A stretch of 64,000 bases of DNA from Ochotona curzoniae. Its lineage: Eukaryota > Chordata > Mammalia > Lagomorpha > Ochotonidae. The notes beneath the pieces were generated by a model. That model was given only the letters and a program-made list of their open reading frames with translations, ran no database searches and had not been told where the DNA came from. The translations under genes were made by a program, and so were the position numbers. Where the stretch lies: contig NW_024466599.1 of NCBI RefSeq assembly GCF_017591425.1, positions 72,272,501 through 72,336,500 on the forward strand. Direction: 5' to 3'. Positions 13,851 through 24,369 of this stretch are shown here, piece by piece. The stretch's first letter is position 1. Each line of letters begins with the position of its first letter.

Positions 13851-13954
13851 AAAAGGCATGTGGGGGCTTGCCAGTGCCATCTAACCACCTCATATGAATT
13901 CTTATGAAGAAAAGTGCGTTTTACACCTCACTGTTTTTTTTTTTTCTGTTTTGT

Positions 13955-14185
13955 TTAAGATTTTTTTTTTGAAGGTAGAATTAGAGAGAGCATGTACACA
14001 AGAGAGATCTTCCAATCACGTGAGCCAGACTGGTCCAAAGTCAAGAGTTTCTGCTGGATCTTCCAAGAAGGTCACCCTCTACTGCTTTCTCAGATATATT
14101 AAGATGGAGCTGGACCAGAATTGGAGCAGTTGGATCCTGACTATGGGGTGCCTGCATTGCAGCACCTTACTACCTGGTTTTAACA
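13955..14185 (-). mobile_element. CSINE, diverged
   Basis: The tail TTAAGATTTTTTTTTTGAAG is followed by GAGATCTTCCAATCACGTGA and GGAGCAGTTGGATCCTGACT, then GGGGTGCCTGCATTGCAG. Confidence 0.75.
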
Positions 14186-14199
14186 AGCTGGATGCGTTA

Positions 14200-15230
14200 C
14201 AGAATTGCAGTTTCGTCAGGGGAGTTGTGTTAGTATGCTTTTTCCTCTTCAATGGACTGTTCATCTCTCTTTTTCCGTAACTTCTAATACATTCACTGTC
14301 CCTGCTCAAGCTCCTTGCTGAAAATGAAGCTTAAGAAATGTTCTCCTATCTCCTACAACACAGAATCTTAGTCTCACAAGACAGAACAATGACACCCGCA
14401 AGATAAAAGCACAGTGTATGGTTTTGGATAGCAAGCAGAATAGGTACTTAATTTTTGGCCGTGTTGATTCTTTAGCTATGGTGACTGGTTTTTGTCTTTT
14501 GTTTACAACTAAAAGATAAAATTTAAGGATGTGGCAGGTTTTAGCATAAGGGGTGACACATCTTCAAGTGATATTTTTGGATTAATTTCATTGAGCTCTT
14601 CCACATATTTCAGAATTTCATTTATGGGAAAGTTTGCAACTACTCCTTGTGATTCAGCCTAGGAGGGGAGTAGAGAGAGAGCAACTTCCCTATTGTTGAG
14701 ATCACTGAGTTTGAGCTGTCGAAAAGGATGGACTGGGGGCTTTACACTGCATTGGAAATGTTAAAGAGTTAACAACAATTTTAAGGAGAGCCAGCCACTC
14801 TTCTGAAATTCTCTGTGTTGACTTTTTCCATTAAAGGAAACAACTAGAATGTTCTTGGATTTTCTTTCATGGGCCCTGGTGTTTTTTCATGACCGAGTTA
14901 ACATTTTCTTAGGATAAATTTGCATGTCTATTGTTTCTCAGTTCTGCTTTTTAGTGTTCTTAATGTTAATTCTTAATTCCCTTGTGACATGTATTTGACC
15001 AAGTTGGAAAGAATCAATTACATGTGAATCTTGGATTTGTGAGAAGAGCACAAAATATTGAGAGGTCTTGGTTTTAGTATCTTGATTTTAATTATTGGGC
15101 AATATTGTGCCATATTTGCACCTTTTTTTTCCGTAAGATCACATGTTGAATTTAGTGTTAGGAAGACATGCTTGCAATGCTTAGAGTGTACTGGACATCA
15201 TAGCGTCTCCTCTGCCTATCTGTGGTGATT
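14200..15230. other. No gene seen
   Basis: A/T-rich unassigned sequence; possibly old L1, not assignable by eye. Confidence 0.5.
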
Positions 15231-15264
15231 AAATAAATTGGCACACATTGGTGATGCATTGATG

Positions 15265-15397
15265 GCCATGGCAAGCCCATCACTTGCATTTTCATGACCA
15301 CACAATATGGGTATTATTATCCCCACAAACAGCTGAGGGAACCGAGGCTGATGAAGTATATGGAGCAGGGCCGGGGGTACAACCTGGGGCTTCTGTT
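15265..15397 (-). mobile_element. MIR SINE
   Basis: TATTATTATCCCCACAAACA, then GCTGAGGGAACCGAGGCT, is the reverse MIR core. A CSINE is inserted immediately to its right. Confidence 0.6.
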
Positions 15398-15414
15398 AAT
15401 CATGTAGTGTTCTT

Positions 15415-15746
15415 TTTTAAAAAAAAAAAGATTTATTTTTTATTATTTTTTTATTGGAAAGGCAGATATACAGAGAGGACAGACAGAGAGGAAGATCTTC
15501 CACCCGATGATTCACTCCCCAAGTGAGCACAACGGCGATGCTATGCCAATCCAAAGCCAGGAGCCTCTTCCGGGTCTCCCACGCGGGTGCAGGGTCCCAA
15601 AGCTTTGGGCCGTCCTCAACTGCTTTCCCAGGCCACAGGCAGGGAGCTGGAAGGGAAGCGGGGCCGCCGGGATAGAACCGGCACCCATATGGGATTCCGG
15701 GCGTGCAAGGTGAGGACCTTAACCACTGTGCCACTGTGCCGGGCCC
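15415..15746 (-). mobile_element. CSINE, young pika-type, perfect target duplication
   Basis: This is a full-length tRNA-derived lagomorph SINE with an A/T tail at the left and GTGCCGGGCCC at the right. It is flanked by a perfect 17-bp duplication, AATCATGTAGTGTTCTT (15398-15414 and 15747-15763), so it is a recent insertion. The tRNA-like head has a short duplication (CACTGTGCCACTGTGCC). Confidence 0.95.
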
Positions 15747-15764
15747 AATCATGTAGTGTTCTTG

Positions 15765-16900
15765 GTGCATGGATACTGGAGGCTTAAATGAAGCACAGAC
15801 ATTATAATATGAAATGGCTGAAGAAATAACTGTTTCATTGCTTCCTGTTGTTTTGGTTGGTAAGTGATTCCTAGTACTTGTGTACCGTAGAGCCATTTTT
15901 GAATTGCCATCCTAACCTCTCTGGGGGGATGACCCCAGCTTCCTTGTATGTTTAGATGAACCTAATTTTCCAGCATAGCAAATCTGAGGCAGCTTGATGC
16001 TTGTTGAATTGTGTGTGCAAGTCTGTACAGTTCCACTGGGGATGTGTAATATGGATTTCTCAGAAATGGTGTCTGTGTGTTGCGTGTGCGTGTGTGTGTG
16101 TATGTGTTTGAATGTTGCTGGGAAGAAACTATTGCCTTTGGCCAGCATTGTGAGCACTTGAGTTTTAAGAGTTACCTTCATTTATTAGATCTTGGACAAG
16201 TACCAAAGTTGTCACCTCCTGAAAGCATTCGTCAGAATTAGTCCTCTGTCATGGCAAAGGATGGCTTTTAAAGTAACAAGAATACAGATATAGGTAACAA
16301 AGAGCTCCGAAAGGTTCATCAAAAATGCTCCTGCACATCTAGTCACAGATTTAAAAGTATAAAAAAGGAGGAAAATGGTGTTTATCTGCAACACATGTAT
16401 TTTTATGTGTAAAGTAAGCATGCAGCTCTCCAGGGAGCTCAGCAAAAGCTGTGGGTTGGGAACGGTATAACCTTGCGCTGAGGTTAGGTGCTCTCTTGGT
16501 CTCAGTAATTCAAGAGCAGCTGGCTAGAACATGTGCTGCTCAGAGCACTTTAAAAGCATTCCCTGGTACAGGAAGGATCTTTGTACGACCTTGTGTTATT
16601 GGGGAGTTTTCTAGGGAAATTGCTCTCATGTTTGCTGAAAATTAGAAAATAAATTCTGTGGATTCAGAGGACTTTTTTAAAAAACTTAATTCTGTGAGTA
16701 TAGTTAAGTTCTGAAACCGGAAGTTCAACCACACAGTGCCCGATTGCACTTGAACACTTTTTAATTGATTGGGAAAGCGAAGTGTACCTGTGCCACAAGG
16801 TTGTCTCAGCCTAGTGGAAAACTGGTTGGAAGGGGCCTAAGGGAAGATCCATAACAAGCCCAGCCCGTTAGTTCTCAGGTATCAAAGCAGATTTTATTTT
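15765..16900. other. No gene seen
   Basis: Only the TG tract near 16066 stands out. Confidence 0.55.
16066..16112. repeat. Imperfect (TG)n tract
   Basis: TG dinucleotides interrupted by CG and TA steps. Confidence 0.9.
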
Positions 16901-16904
16901 CCAG

Positions 16905-17235
16905 CCTTGACACATTAAAACTATGTGTATTTAACATGTACAGCATGCAAATGACATACATATGCCTTGTGTAATGGTCTCACAATTCAGCTATTTGGCA
17001 TACCCATTACCTATAGAGTTGCCCATTTTTGTATAGTGTGGACGTATAAGATCAACTGCTGTCAGCAATTCCAAGTGTACTGTAAAAGGTCGATCACTAG
17101 CATCAATGTGGTATGCATTAAGTTCCTAAAACTTGTCCATTTTGTAAATGAGACTTGGTACACTTTGTGTGATTACTCCCTCACTCCTGCTCTTGATCAC
17201 CACCACTGTGCTTCCTGTAAAGCACTCTGGTGACC
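16905..17235 (+). mobile_element. Old L1 3'UTR fragment
   Basis: The order of phrases (acccattacc, cccatttttgtatagtg, aagatcaactgct, gtgaccattaac) follows a common mammalian L1M 3'UTR consensus. There is no open frame. Confidence 0.45.
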
Positions 17236-17560
17236 ATTAACAATCCAGGACACTTGGCCATGGCCTCTTTTTGAACTCAGGTGGACAAATGATGTTGTGC
17301 TGAAATGGCTTAGTCCCAGTCCCAAAGCCCCGCCCGAGGCATCTGAGCTTTCATTGATTGCCTTTCTCTATGAACATGCAGTGTTGATCTGGCTAAATCA
17401 ACCTGTGTCTTGGTCAACAGTCTGTGAAGTGAAAACATTTCAGCAAGAAGACTTTGATGTGTATGCTATATCTGCATTGCGTAAATGTCTGAGTGCTGTG
17501 ATTGGTCACGTGCATTTTATTTTGTGTGTGCTTTTTATATATGTTGTGTGAATGAATCTA

Positions 17561-17923
17561 TGGTCTCGGGCTTTAGGCCTGCCATCAGGCCCCGAGGTCA
17601 CTGAAGGTGAGACAATGGAATTCTTTGGCCATAAGAAGCACTGGAGACAAGCTGGTGAGGAATGCCCATTTTATTAAGCACAGGTTAAGAAAGGGGAAGG
17701 CAGGAGGGCATCTTCTGGCAGGCTCCGCCCACCAGAGACACTGTCATTGGCTATAAGGCATGCTTGTCTCCCTGGACCTTCTGGTCATGTTCCACATGTA
17801 TTCATCATGACCTTCTAGCCATGTCTGAGATCACACTCCATGTGTAGGCCTGGAAGTTGTACCTCAAGCCATGGGCAGGGAAGCTGTGAGCCATGCCTAC
17901 CAGGTAGCAGGGGATTGTCCACA
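17561..17923 (-). mobile_element. Probable ERV LTR (boundaries uncertain)
   Basis: The block is unlike its TG-rich flanks. Read on the minus strand it has a promoter-like GGGCGGAG box, a CCAAT-type motif, AATAAA (17670-17675) followed by a TGTCTC-type segment, and an end in GAGACCA. This layout resembles class II LTRs. No clean target duplication was found, so the ends may be off by several bases. It shows no similarity by eye to the LTR at 56 kb. Confidence 0.5.
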
Positions 17924-17924
17924 G

Positions 17925-18125
17925 TATGGTGATGTTGTGTGTGATATTTGAGGATGTATTGTATGTTGTGTAAGCATATATATTGTATTTTGTATGTGTG
18001 TTCTCTATTGTGTATGTTGCGTAACTATGTTATATATGTGTTACATGAGTGTTGTAGGTATTTATGCGTCTGTGGTGTTGGGTGAGTATGGAAGTGTAGG
18101 AGGATGTGTCGTGTGTATGTGCTGT
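17925..18125. repeat. TG-rich imperfect repeat
   Basis: About 200 bp of diverged TGTATGT/TGTGT words with no clean period. The same composition appears just left of the ERV-like LTR (17510-17560), so the LTR probably landed inside this tract. Confidence 0.75.
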
Positions 18126-18188
18126 GTCCTGGCACATATTTTATTAGTTTCCAAGTAAACTTTGTTAAATGAAAGAAAGGATGTAATA

Positions 18189-18520
18189 GGGCCCGGCAGC
18201 ATGGCCTAGCAGCTAAAGTCCTCACCTTACACACCCGGGATCCCATATGGGCGCCGGTTCTAATCCTGGCAGCTCTGCTTCCCATCCAGCTCCCTGCTTG
18301 TGGCCTGGGAAAGCAGTCGAGAATGGCCCAAAGCTTTGGGACCCTTCACCCGTGTGGGATACCAGGAAGAAGTTCCTGGATCCTGGCTTTGGATCGGCAT
18401 AGCATCGGCTGTTGAGCTCACTTGGGGAGTGAGTCATCGAACAGAAGATATGCCTCTCTGTCTAACTTCTTCTCTGTATATCTGATTTTCCTATAAATAA
18501 ATAAATCTTTAAAAAAAATA
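18189..18520 (+). mobile_element. CSINE, full-length
   Basis: It starts GGGCCCGGCAGCATGGCCTA and ends AAATAAATAAATCTTTAAAA. The flanks AAAGGATGTAATA and AAAGGATGCACTA look like a slightly diverged target duplication. Confidence 0.92.
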
Positions 18521-18609
18521 AAGGATGCACTACCTGGCCCCATGAAGTTCAAGCTATGAACCCACAGGTGAATTGGAAAGTCCTCAAGGGTAAGGAATTT
18601 CTTTCTTGT

Positions 18610-18900
18610 TCATTTTTTTTTTAAAGATTTATTTTATTTATTTGAAAAGCAGACTTAAGAAGATAAGAGAGGGAAAGATGGAAATAGAGGTCTTTTACCA
18701 CTTGGTTCACTTCCCAATTGATTGCAAGAGTCAGAATTAGGCCAAACTGAATCCAGGGGCACGGAATTCCATGCAGGTCTCCCAAGTGAGTAGTCAGTGT
18801 TCAAGTGCTTGGATCACCTTCTGCCACTTTCTGAGGTTCATTGAGAGGAAGGTGGTTAGAAGGAAAGCAGCCAGGATCTGATTTTGCACTCATCCTCATC
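18610..18900 (-). mobile_element. CSINE, diverged
   Basis: A T-rich tail followed by AAAGATTTATTTTATTTATT opens the reverse CSINE. The body is recognisable up to about 18900, but the tRNA-like head is hard to follow. Confidence 0.7.
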
Positions 18901-19021
18901 CACCATGCCACAATGCAGGCCCCTCTTGTTTATTCTTCATCTTTCAGTTTATACAGAAGGAAGCTGCTTGTTCCAACAGCCCACGAGGGAGGGTCCTCCT
19001 GGTTGTGTGGTTGCACCACGT

Positions 19022-19145
19022 CTTAGTCCATTGCTCTATTTTCTGTTACTTTAACAGAATATCTGAGATTGGGTGATATATAAAGACAAGGAGTTTGTGT
19101 AGCTCATTGTTTAGCTGGTTGAGAAGTAACTTGTCTCTTCAGGGT
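19022..19145 (-). mobile_element. MaLR-like LTR fragment
   Basis: The phrases TTAGTCCATTGCTCTATTTT and ATCTGAGATTGGGTGATATA match the reverse end of MaLR (THE/MST/MLT type) LTRs. Only one end is visible. Confidence 0.45.
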
Positions 19146-19379
19146 CTTGGGTTGGTGAGAAGATAGAAGGCAGGTGGGTGCGTGCCAAGGGGTGGCCTTG
19201 TTTGCAACAACCTGCTCTCGTGGTCTGCCTCTCCTGTCAAAGTGTGAAGCTTCCAGGTAACTAGAAACAATGAAAGAGTAGCCCTGAAATAATATGCATT
19301 TGTTTCATGGTAAAAATATGTAAGATCACTGTGAATGTATAAACATGGAATCAGGCTACCACAAAGTTGCAGGCTTTTA

Positions 19380-19685
19380 AAGACCCTTTTATAAGACTAT
19401 TTCTTTTGAAAGACAGAGTTAGAGGGAGAGAATCTCGCATATTCCATTTCATCACCAAATGGCTGTGTGGCTGGAGCTGGGCTGGTTCAGGCTGAAGCCA
19501 GGAGTCTGGAATTCTATCTGGGCCTCCTACATGAATGGCAGCGCTGTGAAAACACAAGTTGTCTTTGGCTGCTTTGCTTGGGAGCTGACTGGAAGTGGAG
19601 CAGCTGTGTTTGAAACTGTGTTCCAATGTGGGATGCAGGCATCAAAGCAAATGCTTTATTTGCTGCACCCCAACACAGGCCAATT
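19380..19685 (-). mobile_element. CSINE, diverged
   Basis: The motifs GAAAGACAGAGTTAGAGGGA, GGAAGTGGAGCAGCTG and AATGTGGGATGCAGGC occur in the reverse CSINE order. Confidence 0.7.
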
Positions 19686-19892
19686 CAACTCTTCACTCTG
19701 AAATAAACTATGGAAAAAGTGTTCATGTCACAGAGCCCTGGCCTTCGTGGGAGAGGAGAACATGTGGCTCAGTGACTGGAAATAGCTTGTCTATTTGCAA
19801 GTCATGGGTTTTATTTTTAGCTGTTGCTCAGGATTCTAGATTTTTTTCACCTGTTTCTTTAGAGCATGGAGAAATCAGTCTGTAGTTGTTTT

Positions 19893-20440
19893 CTTATTAA
19901 TTTCTTCACTGACTCATAGGTCACACAGTAGCATCATTTTCTTCAAGGAGGTTAGGAGGTTTTTGATTTTCTTTTTTATTTCTTCAGCAAAATATTGGTC
20001 ATTCAGCAGCATGCTATTTAACTTCATGTTGAAGTAAATTTTCTATTTTTTTTCCATGTTGTTGATTTTGTTTTATGGCTTTGCATTTAAGGGGATGTAT
20101 AGTAACAGTGTAATAGAGTCTATCATATACAGATGTGAAGATACAGTGCAGTATGCATCTCTACTTCCAAAGCAAAGATGGATTCCCAAAGAAACTGTTA
20201 AATGTATCGTGACAGTAGGATGCTGGACTCTCTGCCAGTGTCCATCCTACAATGTCAGGATACACTTAAATAGCAGAACGATGGACTTAGGACTGTTTAG
20301 GAAGGACTATGCTGTAGAAATAATATGGGGGGGGGTGCGGATCAGTGAGAGGGAGGAGTTTTTTAGGGCTGAAGGGGAAATCCCAGAGCCTATGGAACTG
20401 TATCGTAAAACAATAGAATAAATACATTTTAAAAAACTCC
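19893..20440 (+). mobile_element. L1-derived 3' end, same family as 39.3 kb copy
   Basis: This is the opposite-strand relative of the 39.3-kb element. Both share words such as TCACTGACTCATAGGTC and GGATGCTGGACTCTCT in the same order. An inverted ORF2 piece (about 19893-20085) is followed by the 3'UTR and an A-rich end (20420-20440). Similarity may extend left to about 19815. Confidence 0.75.
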
Positions 20441-20534
20441 CCTAGGACAGGGATCACCCCATATAGACCTACTATCTCATAATTTCGGCCTAGAAAGATC
20501 CTTAGGGATCTTCTGGGCTTGGGTTAAAGGAGCA

Positions 20535-20885
20535 GGTCTGTTTTTGCTTTCTGTTGCTATAACAAAAATATCATGAAGGGAATAACATATAAAGGTTTGA
20601 GGCTTTTTAGCTCATGCACTAGAGGCTGGATAGTTCAGGATGATGGTTCTGGCATCTGTGTTTCCATCTAGTAGGGGTTGTATATTGTGACAGAGCAAGC
20701 TTGCACTCTTGTTCCTTTCTATGAAGTCAGAAACACCATCATGGGGACCCCACCCTCATACCCCCTCTAACCCTAAACATTTTACGAAGGCCTCACTTCC
20801 AAGTACAATAGGAACTTGGGCATTAAGTTCCTGACATAACGTCTAAGTTCCTATAATGGGGGACACATTGAAACTGTAGCACATG
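20535..20885 (-). mobile_element. MaLR-like LTR
   Basis: The block opens with TTCTGTTGCTATAACAAAAA and closes with GGGGGACACATTGAAACTGT, then AGCAC. These are the two ends of a reversed MaLR-type LTR. A CACCCTCATACCCCCTCTAA segment lies between. Confidence 0.5.
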
Positions 20886-21549
20886 TAAGAGCTACATAGC
20901 GTCTTTGCACATGTAAGTTCTTGGGCACTGTCAGGAGAGTCCGCACATTCCTAAGAATGTCCAGGAATCACTGATATAAACTGAAGATTCAAGTCCTTGC
21001 TCTAGTGTTACTCTTGCGGTCTCTTTCCCCTCTCTTGGGCCAGTGGCTGTGCAGCCGGTGTTTGAAGGAGCTTCAGTGAAGGAAATCAATAATGTCAGAT
21101 CACTTCCCCAGACCCTTATAATGCAGAGGCTACTTGTTGACTGAGAATGAGATCATGTAGTGGAGTGTCTACTGAGAGCACCTGTGTAAACCCCCTGCCT
21201 CTGGGCTCTTGGGTGTGGTTTTCCTGGTGATGTCTGTCTAGTGATTGGAATGTTGGTCTCATCCATTCTTTGTTTTGCTCCTTGCTAGATCCAAGCCCCC
21301 ACTTTGTCAAGAGAAGGGACACTATTTTTTTTTTAGGTCTCAAAGCCTCAAAGTCTCCTGGGTTGAACCAGCTGCTCACACACCTTCAGAAGGAGCAAGG
21401 GCAGGTATTTTGTCCATGTTCATGGACAGTACACAGTTAGAGGAAACAAAGATAGCTGAGAAAACTACAGTTGATTGTGAAAAGATTTAGGTAGAAGTAG
21501 GAAGCTATTATTGACTTGAAGCAATCAAAAATACTAAAATCACATACAG

Positions 21550-21770
21550 GGCAGAGTTTTCATTTGGAACAGTTACAGAGAGGAGAGAGAGACCTTCCAT
21601 TCGTTGGTTGATTTACTTCACAAACGGCCACAACTGGTTGGAGCTGAGCCCATCTGGTGTCAGGAGCGAGAAGCTTCTTTTGGGCCTCCCAGCAGGGTGC
21701 AGAGGTCCAAGGACTTGGGTCATCTTCTGCTGCTTTCCCAGGTCAGTAACAGGGGGCTATTCAAAATGCC
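21550..21770 (-). mobile_element. CSINE, truncated and diverged
   Basis: GAGAGACCTTCCATTCGTTG, GGGCCTCCCAGCAGGGTGCA and TGCTGCTTTCCCAGGTCAGT follow the reverse CSINE. The tRNA-like head is missing or lost. Confidence 0.7.
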
Positions 21771-22619
21771 TCAACCACATGCCAATACTTCCTTCACACA
21801 ATAATACAGCAATGCATAGAACAGACCCAAATCCTACCTTCATGGAGCTTTCCTTGTAGGTGAAACAGAAAACAAACGAAGAAGCAATAGCAATACACAT
21901 CAGAAGCTAGGTGGTGACATACACTTTGAAACAGCAATAGGGACTTCAGATAGTGTAGCGGGGTGTGTGTGTTTAGTCACAAGCAAATCTACAAATCTAA
22001 CGTGATTACCTCTTTGGGAATGAGGGAGGCAAATTTCTTTGGCAATAGTTACTTGGACTTCACTGTTTGTAGGAGGAATAAGAAAGACACATCGCAATGG
22101 TTAAGGCAGGAAATGATTCAAGTTTGGATAAAACTTCAGCAATGAAAGGGAAGCAGAACCACTTTGGTGGGCAATAATTAGATTTCTGATGTGCGCAAAT
22201 AACATTGTGAAACTTCATTGTAAACTAATCTTTTCTTTCTTTACGTCCTTTGTTATCTTGGAGTACTATTCATACTTTAGTTCCTGCTGGTTTTTCACAA
22301 GGTTGGCTAAGATCTCGAAGATCAAATTATCTACGTACTTAATAGCTGATTATTTTAGACTTGAGTGTTTGTGCAGAAACAACCTGCTTTTAAAGTGTGG
22401 CTTGAGTTCATGCTTTTGTAATATGCTGTGGTGCCTGGTGTGCTTACCTTTATCCAGAAATCCTGGCCCAAGCTTCAACAAATTCTCTGTTGCAAAATGG
22501 TGTCACACCTTGAGTTAATTTGCTGTTTGCATGTTACTCAGTTAAAAATAGAGTGTGTTAATGATCTGTGATCTTTTTGAAGGTTTATCGCATGTATAAA
22601 CTTCAAGTACCACAATTAC

Positions 22620-22646
22620 AAAAATAATTGTACCACAATTATTTTT
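22620..22646. repeat. Perfect 12-bp inverted repeat
   Basis: AAAAATAATTGT and ACAATTATTTTT flank ACC. The word ACCACAATTA also repeats directly (22609-22618 and 22632-22641). Confidence 0.95.
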
Positions 22647-23084
22647 AGTTTCACTTTTTCCATAAAGTTTTTGAAAGACCTCTGTACCAGCTAAGATAGC
22701 TGAGAAGTCCCTAGATGGTATAGTTTTATGGGGCAACTGTTATATATGTGGTTAGTTATTGATTGAAATGTTATACGGAACATGATTGTGATATTATTTT
22801 ACCATCAAGGGAACTGAAACACAATAAAAGTCAACTTTCTCGGTGCCACAGAGCTAGGATATTGTAGAACTAAGATCCAAATGGAGGTACAATTTGTGTG
22901 TAAGGAGAACAAGCTTAACTTTCTATGCCAATAACTATCATACCATACTTCCATTTCTAAAAAGCAAACCGTCAGTTCCTAAACATTTTAGGATATTTTT
23001 TTGCATTACAATCAGTGACACCACTACCGTGGTCAGTGGTAGAGCAATGAAAGGGTACATCTTGAATAGGAAAGCTCATCATCT

Positions 23085-23260
23085 TTGGAGAGTCAGTAGA
23101 ATTTCAGATTTCACTTACTGGCAAGTTCTTTAACCTTTCTAGAATGTGGCTTTCTATTAAATAAGCTTAATAATGCCACTCAGTGTTGTGAGCATGAGAT
23201 TAATATCCTTTGACAGTGTCTTACTCATGGTTGGACATGTAGGAGGTGCTTGAATCTTAC
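23085..23260 (+). mobile_element. MIR SINE
   Basis: CAAGTTCTTTAACCTTTCTA followed by the TAAATAAGCTTAATAATGCC segment and a GTGTTGTGAGCATGAGATTAA segment follows the MIR sense consensus. Confidence 0.55.
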
Positions 23261-23430
23261 ACATTCCTTCCTACAGAAATGCTCTATTTAGGGTGTGGGT
23301 CAGATGATAGAATGTACCTAGGCAGGTGTTCCACTAATGGGCAAGAAGCAGCAAATAGCTGGTGGGAATTCTGGGCCTGGTTAATGCCAAATTTGTGCTA
23401 ACTATACCAGTGTGCTAGCGCACTTGGTTA

Positions 23431-23516
23431 CTCACTCCCTCCCTTCCTTCTTTCCTTTGTTCCTCCCTCCCTCCTTCCTCCCTCCCTTTGTCTCTCCCCC
23501 TCTTTCTTTCTTTCTG
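23431..23516. repeat. Pyrimidine tract, (CCTT/CCCT)n
   Basis: An almost pure C/T stretch of irregular CCTT, CCCT and CTTT units. Confidence 0.9.
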
Positions 23517-23649
23517 GTGTCAGTTTTAATTGCTATGACACAATACCATCCCCCATCTTAAACATGATTGAGATCATCAAAGAATTTTTTTCACATGGCT
23601 AATGCAACTCATATTAACCATACTAGAAATTAAAACTGAAAATAAGATA

Positions 23650-23925
23650 CATTTTACAAAAAAAAATTAACTCATCTGAGAGAGGGAGATAAAGAGAGCA
23701 TGAGAGGTGAACAGAGAAGGAGAGAGAGCTATTTCATCCAGTGATCTACTCATGAAAGACACCATCTGGGTTTCCCATGTGAGTGGCGGGGTACTTGAGG
23801 CATCAGCTACCACCTCCTGGAGTATGAATTATCAGGCAGCTAGGATTGAGAGTGGAGTCAGGGCCTTGAAGCAAGGAGCTCTGACACAGGATGCAGATAT
23901 CTTAAGCAGCATCTTGAAAAAAGCT
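23650..23925 (-). mobile_element. CSINE, old
   Basis: Reverse CSINE order is visible: GAGAGAGGGAGATAAAGAGA near the tail, a GGTTTCCCATGTGAGTGGCG segment, then a GACACAGGATGCAGATATCT segment. Heavily diverged. Confidence 0.55.
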
Positions 23926-23941
23926 AATTTGAATGGTACAG

Positions 23942-23942
<1 letters not shown>

Positions 23943-24000
<58 letters not shown>
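23943..24000. repeat. (CA)n microsatellite, about 29 units
   Basis: Uninterrupted CA repeat between two minus-strand CSINE remnants. It probably grew from a SINE tail. Confidence 0.97.
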
Positions 24001-24004
<4 letters not shown>

Positions 24005-24245
24005 GAATATCCCATATACTTGTTCGCTTTCCAAGTGGTTTTAATAATGAGGGATGGCCAAAGTCAAAGCTATTATTATGGAACTCCATCCAGTTCTCTG
24101 ATTTCAGTATCAGGGGTCCAACTATTTGGGCCATCTTCCACTGCATTCCCACGTGCATTAGCAGGGAGCTGGATTGCAAACAGAGCAGTGGGGACTTGAC
24201 CCTGCACCTGGATACAGGATGACAGTATCCTAGGTACTCTTCTTC
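24001..24245 (-). mobile_element. CSINE, old, abutting the (CA)n tract
   Basis: TTGGGCCATCTTCCACTGCA, then CCCACGTGCATTAGCAGGGA and GCTGGATTGCAAACAGAGCA, follow the reverse CSINE. Its tail end meets the microsatellite at 23943-24000. Confidence 0.6.
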
Positions 24246-24369
24246 CTGCCCATAGCATTTTTTTTTTACTTGCTGTGCAAAACATTTGTCCCAAAAAACA
24301 AAGTTTTGATCAATCAATCTATAGACACTGAAAATATCTTTCAAAAGCAGATGTAAAAAGACCACCTCA

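Larger units (their letters stand above)
20890..23080. other. No gene seen
   Basis: Outside the CSINE at 21550 there is a likely L2 end (about 21795-21930) and a small MIR piece (about 22830-22870). The rest is unassigned. Confidence 0.5.

Noticed and set aside
15415..15746. Possible tRNA gene in the CSINE head
   Set aside because: The tRNA-like part belongs to the SINE promoter. No intact cloverleaf with acceptor stem could be assembled.
15417..15896. 159-codon minus-strand ORF
   Set aside because: It is almost entirely CSINE sequence.
23832..24365. 177-codon minus-strand ORF and plus-strand Thr-His repeat ORFs
   Set aside because: They run through the (CA)n tract and SINE remnants; no independent coding evidence.
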